Shown in pieces: positions 18,952 to 29,121 of a stretch of 42,891 bases of DNA (positions are counted from its first letter, which is position 1; the number at the start of each line of letters is the position of its first letter). Origin of the DNA: Nemertoderma westbladi (lineage: Eukaryota > Xenacoelomorpha > Nemertodermatida > Nemertodermatidae); assembly GCA_032718475.1 (NCBI GenBank), contig JAUCBJ010001680.1, positions 1 through 42,891 of the forward strand, read 5' to 3'. The notes beneath the pieces are model-generated. The model did not search any database. It was not told the origin of the DNA and saw only the letters and a program-made list of their open reading frames with translations. Both the position numbers and the translations under genes were made by a program.

Positions 18952-18999
18952 TAATGCAACTGCAATGCAGCATGCCAATCCTAGTAGTAGTAGTAGTAG

Positions 19000-19345
19000 T
19001 TGAAGTTTGAAACACAATTAGTTCCACTGAAAAGCTTGCGTTGCAAGGATTCGAAATATTTAACACTATCTTAATTTCGTTGGGAAACAGCTGAGATATA
19101 GGCGTTCAAAGAATGCAAGAGCAACCAATCGTTGTAGGCTATTTATTCTATTTGATAAGTACACAAAATTCTAGAATGTGTTATGTATTTTATGAGTTGG
19201 TTGGCAACAGCGGCATTCCTATCTAATATAGCTGTTATTCATACTTAAACAAAATGTTCCAAAACATCATTCAGATATTGTTACTTATTTCGAATCCTTG
19301 CAACGCAAGCTTTTGAGTGGAAGCAGTTGTGTTCCAAACTTCAAG
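19000..19345. repeat. Foldback MITE with about 60-bp arms
   Basis: Left arm starts TTGAAGTTTGAAACACAAT and contains AAGCTTGCGTTGCAAGGATT. The right arm is its reverse complement at about 19,283-19,345. It abuts the TAG tail of the LINE. A lone fragment of the same arm (AAGCTTGCTTTGCAAGGATT) lies at 23,395-23,417. Confidence 0.85.
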
Positions 19346-19374
19346 CAATATGATAAAGATTTGTAGAAAAATCT

Positions 19375-19457
19375 GGGGGCTACAGAACGACAGACACACC
19401 GATTGAGATAGTGGTACCATTATGCTAAGCTCGCTTATTTTCGTGGCTCGCCCCACA
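19375..19457. repeat. Half copy of the 16.9-kb MITE family
   Basis: ACAGACACACCGATTGAGAT leading to CTCGCTTATTTTCGTGGCTCGCCCCAC resembles the right end of the MITE at 16883-17513 in layout and last bases. The matching left end is not seen. A weak but suggestive relic. Confidence 0.4.
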
Positions 19458-20363
19458 CTACATAACTCTATGAAATAATTAACATTGCCACAATACCCTA
19501 GTTTGTAAAAATTGATCGAATGTACAGTACTTTATAACAACACAACCTCACTTGTATTGATTCTTATACTAAAGAAACTGCAGGACTCCATACAGCATTT
19601 AACACAACAATATAGGCCTGCAGTAATAATAACTTTATTCTGTGAATGAATCAGCAAGCAGCATTATGATGACTGTCAATTGTGTACATTATTAAAATCG
19701 TTTTATTAGGGTAAATTTTTATGTAGTTTGTATTTGAGTTACAGTATAACCTGAATTTGAATTAATTATAACAAATAAAGATATTTATATTATAATAATT
19801 TAACATACAGTACGATTTGCTTTCTAAAAAGCACACTGTATGCTTTTTGCTTGCTTTTTTGTTACTTTTTCGCTCTAATCTAGACCAAAATCGGGAGAAA
19901 AAGTTGCACTTTTTTCCCTAGGGAAAAAGTAGCCCATAGTATTGCATTGGTTTTACTTTTTTCCCTGCGAAAAAAGCACAGTAAAATTAAATATTTTTGG
20001 TGGAATTCCTTAAATTTTATTGAATGTGTTCAAAGAGCATTGACGTAGAAAAGGTTTGCACGTAATTTGAACAAAATCCATGAAAGCACTCAAAAGTTAT
20101 TGCAAATTTAGTGTCGGCAAGGCGAACTCCAAAACGGAACTCAATATTGGTTTATGTAGTTAAGCGGCTCTCTACTTACGTAATAAATATTCGAGAACAC
20201 TAAATTATTTAACGTTGAGTGAGGCAGCATATCAGGAGTTGAAGAAGCCTACATTAATTTGAATTGCAGTAACTATGGAAGCAACATAGTAAAATACTGC
20301 AGTTCAATTTATTTTGTACCACTATATCAGTATGTCGCTGTACCGTACGTTTTATTCAATAAT
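19458..20363. other. AT-rich non-coding DNA with short palindromes
   Basis: No gene. Contains an 18-base perfect palindrome (TTTTTCCCTAGGGAAAAA, 19911-19928) within a cluster of TTTTTCCC/GGGAAAAA phrases that probably mark another decayed foldback element (about 19,850-19,985). Confidence 0.5.
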
Positions 20364-20780
20364 GTTCGTTAGCACCATTTTCGTTAGCAAAAGTTGTATA
20401 AAAATTCTCAAAAGTTATATATAAAATTTCCAAAAGTTGAATTAAAAGCCATATAAAAATTTCCAAAAGTTGAATTAAAAGCCATATAAAAATTTCCAAA
20501 AATTATATAAAAATTCGCAAAAGTTATATAAAAATTTCGAAAAGCTACTGTATATAAAGGTTTAAGAAGTTTACATGTTATAGGCCTACTATTATTATGT
20601 GTTCTAGAATATTCTCTTGACATTCTATATAACTTTTATGAATTTTTATATTACTTTTAGGAATTTTATAAAACTTTTTGGAATTTTTATATAGCTTTTA
20701 ATACAACTTTTGAAAATTTTATATATAACTTTTGAAAATTTTTAAACAACTTTTCCTAAAGAAAATGGTGCTTAAGCAAT
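20364..20780. repeat. Foldback element built of short tandem repeats
   Basis: The outer arms are inverted (TTAGCACCATTTTCGTTAGC at 20,369-20,388 against the complement near 20,756-20,780). Inside the left half, a unit like AAAATTTCCAAAAGTTATAT repeats about six times. The right half repeats its reverse complement (ATATAACTTTTGAAAATTTT). The 71-codon minus ORF at 20408-20623 is only this repeat translated. Confidence 0.8.
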
Positions 20781-20814
20781 ACCAATTAAACAAGTACCAA
20801 TTAAGAATAAAATT

Positions 20815-20955
20815 ACGTATTACATGGGAAAAAAAACGTAGAACATATTTTTTTCAATATTCTCTCGAACCTTTATTAACCTCGCTGACGCTCGGTAAAT
20901 AAAATGCCTCGAGAAAAGTGAAAAAAATTCAAGTATTTTTCCCATGTAATAAATA
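20815..20955. repeat. Small palindromic MITE
   Basis: Ends TTACATGGGAAAAA and TTTTTCCCATGTAA are inverted, with inner inverted similarity (TTTTTTTCAATATTCTCTCG against CGAGAAAAGTGAAAAAAA). About 140 bp, no coding capacity. Confidence 0.7.
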
Positions 20956-21117
20956 ATTATTGTGTTAAATTTTTATCTGTGAAGTTTACAGTATGACATT
21001 TTTTCGCAACTGGTTTATATTGTGGTAGCTCTCAATTTTTTTTTCTCATAAGAATATTTTCATATATTTTTTTTTACTTTTTTTATACGAGAAAGGCATT
21101 TCCTAAAGGAAATGCAA

Positions 21118-22523
21118 CCACGAAGCTAAGGAAAATTAAACAAACGGCCACACTTTGGTTCGTTGCTTAGCCTCGTTTAGTAGCAATTGTCAATAATTAA
21201 CTTCTATTCCCATGGAAACTATAGTTCTCTGGAACTGTTGCTTTAACCTTTGAAAACAAATTCAGTACAGATTGTGGTTCAGATAACACATATACTGAGT
21301 TTCAGAAAATATTGTAGTTTATGTCCAAATTACTGATTTTCTATCAAAATGCATCTGTTTGCAGTGGTTGTCATGGAAACTGAAAAATAGAACAATGTAA
21401 TTCGGATGCAGAATAAGTCATATAGTGGGGGTAGGGGTTAATCCCAAGTCATAATACTATTAACTTGTGCTTCAAATTATCATTTTATAAATTTTAACAT
21501 CTGTTTAGACTTGTTGCTATGGTAACTGTATTATCTAATTAACCTCAAACGGCTTGGATATGGATCTTATAGATGAGTTGCAAAACCCCAAGTTTATATA
21601 TATTACAGTTTTGCTACAAATAGAGTTATCAATATAGATTTGAATGATATAGAGTTTAATAAACTACAGTTACCATGGTAACTAAATTTCTGGAATAATT
21701 TAAGTTTCACTAAAAGTTCCAACTAGTGGTCCAGATAACACATACCCAGTTTTGTAAAATTTTATCGTGAAGTCTATGTCCAAATGAATAAGTTTTGAAT
21801 AAAAACATCTGTTTTCAGCGGTTGTCATGGTAACTGAAAAATAGAACAATGTAATTCGGATGCAGAATAAGTTATATAGTGGGGGTAAGGGTTGGTCCCA
21901 AGTCATAACACCTTACCCTTAGGCCTCAAATTAACATTTTATAAATTTTAACATCTGTTTATCCCGGTTGCCAAGGTAACTGGATTTTCTATTTAGCCTC
22001 AATCGGATCTGCTATGGACCTTATAGTTGTGTTGCGAAACCCCAAGTTTGTATCTATTATAGTTTTCCTATAAATAGAGTTATAAATATTGACTTGAAAT
22101 ACATAGACTTTTTTCTAAGTCCGTTGCCATGGAAACCAGATTTTTCCTGGATATGAGACCCGGCCCAAAAGATGCGCCTCGCCGAGTAGTATATACATGC
22201 AAAATTTCAGGGTACTTTTAAAGGCTAGATTTGCCGGGGGTCAAAAAAAACCAAACACACACTCGGCTGATGATAACCGGAAGTTTGAAACCTAGGTACC
22301 GAGTTCGAGCCCCAATAGGGGCGGTTGATATTTTTCACTATGGAGAGCATTATCATAATGTACTATAACATTTATTTAATTCGCCGTCACCCACCCCACA
22401 ACAATTCATTTATAAAAAAACCAAATCTGCCCCATACAAGTAAAATAGCCCACTATGAATAGACCATCTCAGCTAAGGAAAATCTTTCTTAGCGAAAGTA
22501 GTTGATTTTCCTTAGCTTCGTGG
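21118..22523. mobile_element. TIR-bounded element with satellite-like core
   Basis: Bounded by inverted CCACGAAGCTAAGGAAAAT (21118-21136 and complement 22505-22523). The right end also has an inner hairpin (AGCTAAGGAAAATC at 22,471 with its complement at 22,504). The interior is mostly the tandem array described separately, then a unique tail with GGGGTCAAAAAAAACC. No protein. A non-autonomous DNA transposon is the simplest reading; no clear target duplication was found. Confidence 0.65.
21206..22136. repeat. Tandem satellite, about 150-bp unit with X-box-like palindrome
   Basis: Seven GTTGCCATGGTAAC-like 14-mers occur at 21206, 21367, 21513, 21669, 21821, 21967 and 22123, so the spacings are 161, 146, 156, 152, 146 and 156. 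From the second site on, the 146-156-152 pattern recurs, giving a higher-order period of about 454 bases; the flanking text also matches at about 452 to 454 (for example CAATGTAATTCGGATGCAGA). The 14-mer equals the RFX X-box consensus, and 21669-21682 is a perfect palindrome. Confidence 0.85.
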
Positions 22524-23422
22524 AATATGCTCAAAACTGTGTTTATCACCTTGATAGGACAGCATGGCGACTCACTCATATATTTGCCCTATGTTGCTTC
22601 CCATTAATGCCATGAAATTCTGCTCACCTTAATGTACATTTATTTGTTCCCATGTTTAGCTGTCTCTGTCTGATTCTGACTTTGTTCAATTCCCGCTTAG
22701 TGGTCCAGCTATTTGTGCCTCATTCACTGATTCCCCATCACTGCCTCAAACTGAATTTCGCCTAAAACCAGTGAAACTGTAATGTTCTGAGAAACTATCC
22801 GAGACAGGGGGGGGGGGGTGGAGATATACTAAATATGTTAGTTCTAGAGAGAACTAACATATTTTCTTCTAGAACATTCGCGAAGATCGCGACGCTAGAA
22901 AAGCTCCACCTATAGTATTAGTAGTAAAGCTATAGATTCAGACTACAGATGAATGGGGGGATGCTTCTGATCTCCACGATTTTTATCGTACTGGTCCGCG
23001 TTACGTGTTGGCTAAACCATCCGAACCGCGGGGTAACCCTACATTTCACCCAATATTCTTTCCATATAACTTTTCCTATTAGCCTTTTCCTGGTGAAACT
23101 ACCGATTTTCCCTAACAATTACACCATGACCCGTAATATAGTGTCATTTTATGATGACACGGACCCCCCCCCCCCCAAACTTTTTTTACTAGTCTTTATC
23201 ATATTGCTTGAACAACTAGTTCCACTCACCGTCGATGTCCACATGAAGCCGGCATTTTCGATTTTGCCTGTAAATTTTTTTAATATGCGTTTTAAAAAAG
23301 TGTCTTTTGCGAAATTGCACATCTCCTATCGTCGCCATACTTCACATTAATTAATCTCATTGATAATCATTAGTGAATTTTTCATACCATTAGAAAGCTT
23401 GCTTTGCAAGGATTCCAAATGC
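22524..23422. other. Non-coding DNA with hairpin and G/C runs
   Basis: No gene. Holds a 12-G run (22807-22818), a 15-base-arm hairpin at 22831-22864 (AAATATGTTAGTTCT with 4-base loop), a 13-C run (23164-23176) and a MITE-arm fragment at 23,395-23,417. The small ORF 22949-23350 shows no protein-like pattern. Confidence 0.5.
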
Positions 23423-24121
23423 AATGTTCGCGCTTTTAGACCTTTAGCAGTTTAACTTGCCAATTTTAGTTGTCTTTTTTGTATATCAATTATTTAATGT
23501 ACTGAAGTTACATCAGCCGAAGCCAGTCTGTGCGCGACCATTCAACCACAGTTAAGGGAGACTGGATTCGGATGCTTTGATAGTGATTGCAGTGTAGACC
23601 TACTGTATTATTCGATTGATCGTTAATATATAATCTCTGACAATATATTTACTTTCGGGGAAATATTAACAGTTCCTTTAGGACGTGGCGCTTTAAGTAT
23701 AAAACAGAGTTATGACTTATACTAATCACAACTGGATGGCTACTGAGTTTCGTAAGAAGCGCATTCTGTAGGAGATGCTTTATTAACCTTCACACTACTT
23801 CACACGACTTCACACTACTGCGCACTGATCTGCCGACCGTCACTGAATTTGATCATATATAAGGAGGATCGCAACTGACACATGTAGGGATTATGAAATA
23901 GCATTCAATTCACACAAAACCCACTATAATGTAAGTCGCAGTTGCTACCGGTAAACCTGTTCCTCTAACCTTTAGTAATCAAAGAGATTGGGGGTTTTAT
24001 GATTATTCATCGGTATTCTCCAAATATATCAGCAATATATACCAACATAACACCAATTAATAACAGAATCAAATAATGCGGTGAACAGTCAGTATGTGTT
24101 ACTTATGCAGTGTTCCATGTG
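23423..24121. repeat. 699-bp dispersed direct repeat, copy 1
   Basis: Matches 41153-41851 across its whole length with no indel and about nine mismatches by my count. Starts AATGTTCGCGCTTTTAGACC and ends TGTTCCATGTG. Contains a TATA-like ATCATATATAAGG and a CTTCACAC cluster. It has no ORF and no obvious inverted ends, so its class is unknown. Confidence 0.92.
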
Positions 24122-24709
24122 CAGCAATGCATGAATTGCGGTGTGATGCGGTAGTTGAATCGCGTTGCATAGTGCCGCGTTAATAGTTTTACGTTCTTGT
24201 AATCAAAGCCATCTGATGTTTCTGATGTTTAGGTCAAAGTCTGAAACTTCCAACACAGAAGTACAGAAGAATTTCCAAGCAGTTGTTCTCGCTCAGAAAG
24301 GTAAACAAAGACCGTAATGCATTGTGCGGTTTTCCCTAGGCCTCTGTTCAAGATAAAATGAAAATCGCTCTGATTGGCTGAGTTGAGCGAGCTGAACAAA
24401 GAGAGGCTCCATGTGTACAGTAAACCAGCTGACAGATTTCGTCATCTGAGTTACATTCTTTAGAGTATTAAGCGCATTGCGGAGAAAATGGCTTGTTATG
24501 TCCGCTAAAACACCTTCATGGTACATTGCGGAGAAAATGGCTTGTTATGTCCGCTAAAACACCTACATAGTATATTGCAGAGAAAAATGACCTGTTATAT
24601 CCGCAAAAGCTTTTACACCGCTCCCAGAAAATGGGATTTAATTTTACAAAATATAAAAATCACAGTTTCTAAAATATAAAAATACTCTAAACAGTTAGTC
24701 CTTCTTATG
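24122..24709. other. Non-coding DNA with three-copy tandem repeat
   Basis: No gene. From 24476 to about 24622 a 49-base unit (ATTGCGGAGAAAATGGCTTG plus TTATGTCCGCTAAAACACC) repeats three times, with the last copy diverged. Confidence 0.8.
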
Positions 24710-25200
24710 CTAACGGCGTTTACGCAGTTTTTTCAGGCTAGCAAGAGTCCTTTTCTCTTTGGGGCGAGCCACTTTACTAGGAGGGCTATAACTCCTGGGT
24801 GAAGGGTGCAATACAATTGCATCGGAAGGTTTAGGATGACGGTCGGTGTATCCGCCGGTTGAGGTACTCGGTTGATCGGTATCAACCTCAGTGGAACGAG
24901 GTCGAACAACCTTCAGAGCGCGTTTCAAGACAGCAGCTCTTCTTGGTCCCTGACGATTCGTCTGCACAAGAGCGGTAGGTGGACCGTGTGTAGTGAGAAA
25001 TTTCCTCGGTTTGATGGTTCTTTCCGACTCGCGTTCTCGGGCTCTGTCGAAATCGATATGCTTCTCCTCGAGCTGATTTTCCTCCGCTTGTCGTTGGAAG
25101 CATTCATCTAAAACTCGTTTAGAGAGTAGGGTCGTCCAAGTTCGATATCTTCTTAGAGATTCTGGATTTCCCGATCGAACTGAGATAAAGCTAATTCGTT
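24710..25200 (-). pseudogene. Unrecognised basic ORF, 3' part of broken cluster
   Basis: The open frame from 24967 extends upstream without a stop to about 25,200, beyond the first ATG. Visible pieces are a charged helix (LDECFQRQAEENQLEEKHID, then RARERESERT), then TTHGPPTALVQTNRQGP, a Ser/Pro-rich stretch (HPSPRSYSPPSKVARPKEKR) and a basic end LASLKKLRKRR. No domain recognised. Composition (helical then basic, Pro-rich) would fit a retroelement gag-like tail or a nuclear protein. It lies in a different frame from the next ORF upstream. Confidence 0.35.
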
Positions 25201-25266
25201 TACCGCTTGGACTTGCTGCTGCAATTTACGTTTCTCTAAACAATCGTAGGTTCCTTTCTCGATCTT

Positions 25267-25782
25267 TTATCGGATAGTGTCTAACGCGTTGCGTACAACT
25301 CTCTCCTCCACCTCGGTGACAGGTTGTATCGGGGTTAAACCGGGACGATTATACGGGTTGAACGGCGATATTAAATGTCCGCGTCCCAATCCGGCTAGGT
25401 AGGATGGGCGAATATCTAGGGAGCCCACAACCGGAGTGCCACCGACTAATTGTTTGGGTAACACTAGATCTTTGAACAATGAGTACAGCTCAGGAGGATC
25501 CGTCATACTATTAGGATCAAGAGTCTGAGGTTTCACCAGGGAATGAGGAGGTCTGACCGAGTATTCCGGAACTCTGATCATAGGTTTATTTAAGGATCGT
25601 TTGAGTCGAGCGAGCGTAGGTGATACGTCGAACAAGTTTCGCTCGAAACTCCCGTAAATATAGCGAGTAAAACTATGTTTAGCGCAACGTCTCCGCGGAT
25701 GTTTATGTCTTTCCATGTGTTGGTTGGGTCTAGGGCATTCATCGTAATAATACCAAAGACGCACATCTTGTAGGGGAAACAC
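25267..25782 (-). pseudogene. Unrecognised ORF, middle of broken cluster
   Basis: 171 residues. The N-terminal part is aromatic and basic (LQDVRLWYYYDECPRPNQHM, then ERHKHPRRRCAKHSF), with Cys/His spacing that could bind zinc. The remainder is Pro-rich (SVRPPHSLVKPQTLDP, FNPYNRPGLTPIQPVTEVEER). Codon use is smooth and less AT-rich than in the Polinton. It starts 20 bases from the end of the next upstream ORF in another frame, so the pair may be one gene with a frameshift. No known family recognised. Confidence 0.4.
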
Positions 25783-25801
25783 GGGTGATCTTTCTCCAGT
25801 T

Positions 25802-26248
25802 TTACAATGTCTCTCTCAAGAATTCCAAATATACGTTGAAGTCACTGCGTTTATCCGGTTCTTTAACGTCTTCTCTTTCGAGTTGGTTTCGAATAGAATT
25901 TTCGTGTTCGATTCTCAGTTTATCATTCCGACTCCGGTGGGTATGATATTTAAATAGGATCATTTCCCTTTCGGTGTCTACATCGTCCATATCGTGTAAA
26001 TCGATAGGATGGCCAGTAGTAAAGAAGTCTATATACGTACCATTAAGATGCGTATAGCGAGCGGTGAATTTTCTATAGTCCAATTCATGCGTGAGCTGTT
26101 CCTTTGACATTGGAGGTTCGATATAACGGCCATCGTCCTCCGTAGTGGGTGGACTAGCGTCGCCGCGTATTAAACTATCAACAAACGCTTGCAATGGTAG
26201 GGTATATCGCTCCCTGATACCAAGATCATCTTCTATCAACTCAGTCAT
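25802..26248 (-). CDS. Unrecognised acidic ORF, 5' part of broken cluster
   Basis: 148 residues beginning MTELIEDDLGIRERYTLPLQ. Rich in Asp, Glu and Arg, with a long charged helix near the C-terminus (DTEREMILFKYHTHRSRNDK, then RIEHENSIRNQL). No membrane segment or catalytic motif seen. Together with the two downstream ORFs it forms a minus-strand unit of about 1.5 kb resembling a gag-like or structural gene of a retroelement, but I cannot name it. Confidence 0.4.
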   Translation of the reverse strand: MTELIEDDLGIRERYTLPLQAFVDSLIRGDASPPTTEDDGRYIEPPMSKEQLTHELDYRKFTARYTHLNGTYIDFFTTGHPIDLHDMDDVDTEREMILFKYHTHRSRNDKLRIEHENSIRNQLEREDVKEPDKRSDFNVYLEFLRETL

Positions 26249-26715
26249 AGCTGCTATATGAGCTTATCGATATTATAATTAATTATAATTTAGGCTAGCG
26301 GTCGTTGCTGCCTCCCCCTCAATGCCCCCGGACAGCGCAAGCTCCTCAGCGCTGATGTACTGTCGCCGCTGTGTCTATCGCCAACATAGTAGCTACACAA
26401 CGACAACAACAACCAGCGCGAGTCACTCCACTGTCCGTCCCAAGGGCTTAGATTTACTTCAGGTTCTTACTGCAGAGGTAGGGCTACTTTCACAACTGCG
26501 ACTCGCTACTGTAAACACACTTTAGTAGTAACATTCACCTATAAACGCACAAATTCCACACAACAGTCACAAATTGTACACATTCGGGCCATTTGTCCGT
26601 TAGTCAAATGCCTTCCAGAATGCCACGTTATTATTATGTATCCCTGGATACTAGCAGTGCGCTATTTATTCCGTATGTTATTCAATGGGGCAAGCTTTCT
26701 ATTGTTCTTTTAAGC
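26249..26715. other. Upstream region of the unrecognised ORF cluster
   Basis: Non-coding. Begins with a short palindromic AATTATAATTAATTATAATT, then GC-richer DNA with CAACAACAACAACC. The plus-strand 67-codon ORF here shows no family pattern. Confidence 0.4.
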
Positions 26716-26908
26716 GGGGGGTAGCACATTTTCTGACCAAAAAGACGAATTTTTGAAACATATCCTATCTGATGCAGAATTTCATGCTGAATCCAAATAT
26801 GGAAACCGTTTTCCCATATCTTGCTTAGTTTTCGAGATATCATGGATAGAAGATACTGGCTCCGATATATCGCGATATCAGTAAAGGCGATGAAGTTTGG
26901 GTTTGCAT

Positions 26909-27118
26909 TCAATTTCTGCAAATTTCTGTGCTCATTTGCGCCAATTGGATGTCTCCACGAGAAAGAGCACAAAATTTTAGTTGAGAAGGTATTTTTTTAT
27001 GATTATTGGACCTACTGAACAGTTTATCAGACAACTTCAAGTCTCTGGAATGAAGATGGGACTCGAATAAACGACTCGCGGTCTTCGCGGGATTACACGG
27101 AATAGACTTATCAGTCAT
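26909..27118 (-). pseudogene. Mirrored ORF, left arm of foldback element
   Basis: 69 residues starting MTDKSIPCNPAKTASRLFES. The block SRLFESHLHSRDLK resembles the C-terminal half of a THAP zinc finger (S-R-x-C-x-x-H-F), but the key Cys is Phe and the Phe is Leu, so any zinc site is lost. It could be a transposase remnant. Weak call. Confidence 0.3.
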
Positions 27119-27433
27119 CGGAGATCTTCAAAATGTATAATCTCCAGTTCTAGTAGTCGTACGAAGTTCGTTTTAGGCTCATTCAAAAGCTCTTTTCTTA
27201 GAGAACAAAGTTACCATTTGATTTAAGATAAAATGGTTGTGAAGCAACATAACATGAATTTGGGTAAAATATGCCTCGCAAATTTTGTTCAAGTTATGAT
27301 TTCTCAGGCAGCCTTCAAGAGTTCGCCAAACCAAATGGTAACTTTGGTCTCTGAGAAAAGAGCTTTCGACTGAGCCTAAAACGAACTTCGTACGACCACT
27401 AGAACTGGAGATTATACATTTTGAAGATCTCTG

Positions 27434-27673
27434 ATGACTGATAAGTCTATTCCGTGTAATCCCGCAAAGACCGCGAGTCGCTTATTCGAGTCCCATCTTC
27501 ATTCCGGAGACTTGAAGTTGTCTGATAAACTGAAAAGTAGGTCCAATAATCATAAAAAAATACCTTCTCAACTAGAATTTTGTGCTCTTTCTCGTGGAGA
27601 CATCCAATTGGCACCAATGCGCACAGAAATTTGCAGAAAAATTGAATGCAAACCCAAACTTCATCGCCTTTAA
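27434..27673 (+). pseudogene. Mirrored ORF, right arm of foldback element
   Basis: 79 residues, the same protein as in the left arm with a handful of substitutions (for example HSGDLK for HSRDLK). Reads outward from the centre. Same THAP-like resemblance and the same missing residues. Differences between arms look mostly non-synonymous, so there is no sign of purifying selection. Confidence 0.3.
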
Positions 27674-27852
27674 CGATATCGCGATATATCGGAGCCAGTA
27701 TCTTCTATCCATGATATCTCTAAGCAAGATATGGGAAAACGGTTTCCATATTTGGATTCAGCATGAAATTCTGCATCAGATAGGATATGTTTCAAAAATT
27801 CGACTTTTTGGTCAGAAAATGCGCTACCCCCCCCCCCCCCCCCCCCCCCCCC

Positions 27853-29121
27853 TTAACTCGCTTCTAATTCTAGCGTGGTTGTTGCTATGGTGACATTATG
27901 GAAAGCTAGCAGTAGAATTAGGGTAATTCTCATGCATACAGATCTGGGATGCTATTTAATAGTAATTCTTTAATTGTCAATATTCCCCTTTATACATGAT
28001 TTTATGAATTTTATCGGCTATTGACTATATATTGGAGATTCTCGCACACTAATATACTTAATAGGGTGAATCTCCGCTCCCATGATCTATTAATTAATGG
28101 AATTTTGGGAATGTTATAAATTGTATAAAATGACAATTTATCAAATTCATGAGAGGATATGAATTTAAATTTATTCCCGTAAATTTTATTATTTAATATT
28201 AAAATAGACACAATTTTATTCCAGAACATGTCTGGGGACTAGGATCCTTAATTCTAGGAAATTTGTCTTTTTAAGAGTATCGGTAAGTGCTACGATATCT
28301 TAATCGACTAGAATTTTAAAGGATCTGAATTTTAACAGATTTTGATTTATAGATTTTCTTGGTTTACAAACTCCTTAGAGTTTATTTGTCTGCATTTACT
28401 CTATTATAACATTTGTTTTAATAGATTTTTATAAATATTAACTATTTAATATTTAAGATGGGCACCGATTTATTCCAGAACATGTCTGGGGACGTTAACC
28501 ACTGATTCTAGAATTTTGTCTTTCAAGTATATCGGTGGGTGCCGCGATATCTTAATCGACTAGAATTACAGATGGTCAAAGGGTTTAACAGATTTATTTT
28601 GCGTTTTACGCTACTGTTAAAGGGACATCACGCTACTATATGTATTATTTAATATACGGTATGAGAGCAATATTGCAAGAAGCAATGTCAGTGAGAAGAG
28701 GCAAGTCGTTTCCAAGGTCTACCCAGAGCTTGGTTTAGCCGAGACACGAGGATCTGAACTTTGCATTCCTAATACTCTACTTACCAATAATACTTGAGTA
28801 TAGTAGGAGCTTTATTGTACTTTAATAAGTACGGACATTTCATCTTACTGTAGTCACGCATTTATAATATGATACGGACAGTAAGGAAAGAGAAAAAGAA
28901 TTATTTCTCGCCGTTGCACTAAATATATATAATATAAGTAATTAAGTAATAAACGCGAATATATATTGCACTAATCTACTAAATAATCGCTAAAATAACA
29001 TTCTACTAAATAAAATTAAAGAAAACGATTATAATAAAATTACATAATAATACATACATAAATATAAAAATAATAAAAACAAATATAAAATAATATAGTC
29101 ACACACCCACTCCAGACGCTG
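27853..29121. repeat. Non-coding DNA with a 254-bp tandem repeat
   Basis: No gene. TTATTCCAGAACATGTCTGG occurs near 28,216 and 28,470, and CGATATCTTAATCGACTAGA also occurs twice, giving a two-copy tandem repeat (about 28,200-28,590) of period 254. The rest is AT-rich. It lies 3' of the minus-strand Pao ORF, where a 3' LTR would be expected, but I found no matching 5' LTR. Confidence 0.7.

Larger units (their letters stand above)
15275..18999 (+). mobile_element. RTE-type LINE copy 1, decayed and interrupted
   Basis: A non-LTR retrotransposon in plus orientation: endonuclease piece, linker, reverse transcriptase and a short 3' end made of TAG repeats (about 18,982-18,999), which is the style of RTE-clade tails. 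It is damaged by a nonsense or frame change near 15,620, a 144-bp identical internal direct repeat (15275-15418 and 16048-16191), a MITE (16883-17513) and an AT-rich insertion of about 37 bases near 17,765-17,805. The RT part is nearly identical to the copy at 34492-35806. The 5' boundary is uncertain. Confidence 0.8.
26716..27852. mobile_element. Foldback element with about 510-bp inverted arms
   Basis: Left arm 26716-27222 and right arm 27329-27852 are reverse complements with modest divergence, around a spacer of about 106 bases. The left terminus is a 6-G run followed by TAGCACATTTTCTGACC; the right terminus is GGTCAGAAAATGCGCTA followed by a 26-C run. Both arms encode the same outward-reading ORF (next two entries). 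No transposase recognised. Confidence 0.88.

Noticed and set aside
20408-20623. 71-codon minus ORF with FYITFANFYIIFGN-type repeats
   Set aside because: It is the translation of a short AT-rich tandem repeat inside a foldback element.
21206-22136. CRISPR-like array because of regularly spaced 14-mers
   Set aside because: Units are homologous over their whole 150 bases, the context is eukaryotic, and there are no cas genes.
22290-22330. B-box-like GAGTTCGAGCCCC, possible tRNA or tRNA-derived SINE
   Set aside because: No matching T-stem and no A-box at the right distance; the CCCC/GGGG hairpin there is not a tRNA arm.
23423-24121. The 699-bp repeat as a solo LTR
   Set aside because: Lacks clear TG...CA inverted ends, a poly(A) signal and a target duplication, and its second copy abuts the middle of a gag-like ORF.
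26322-26525. 67-codon plus ORF with Thr run
   Set aside because: Low complexity, no recognised domain, and located in the upstream region of minus-strand ORFs.
27853-29121. 3' LTR of the BEL/Pao element
   Set aside because: I could not match it to any sequence upstream of the 5' ORF, and no polypurine tract or primer site was evident.
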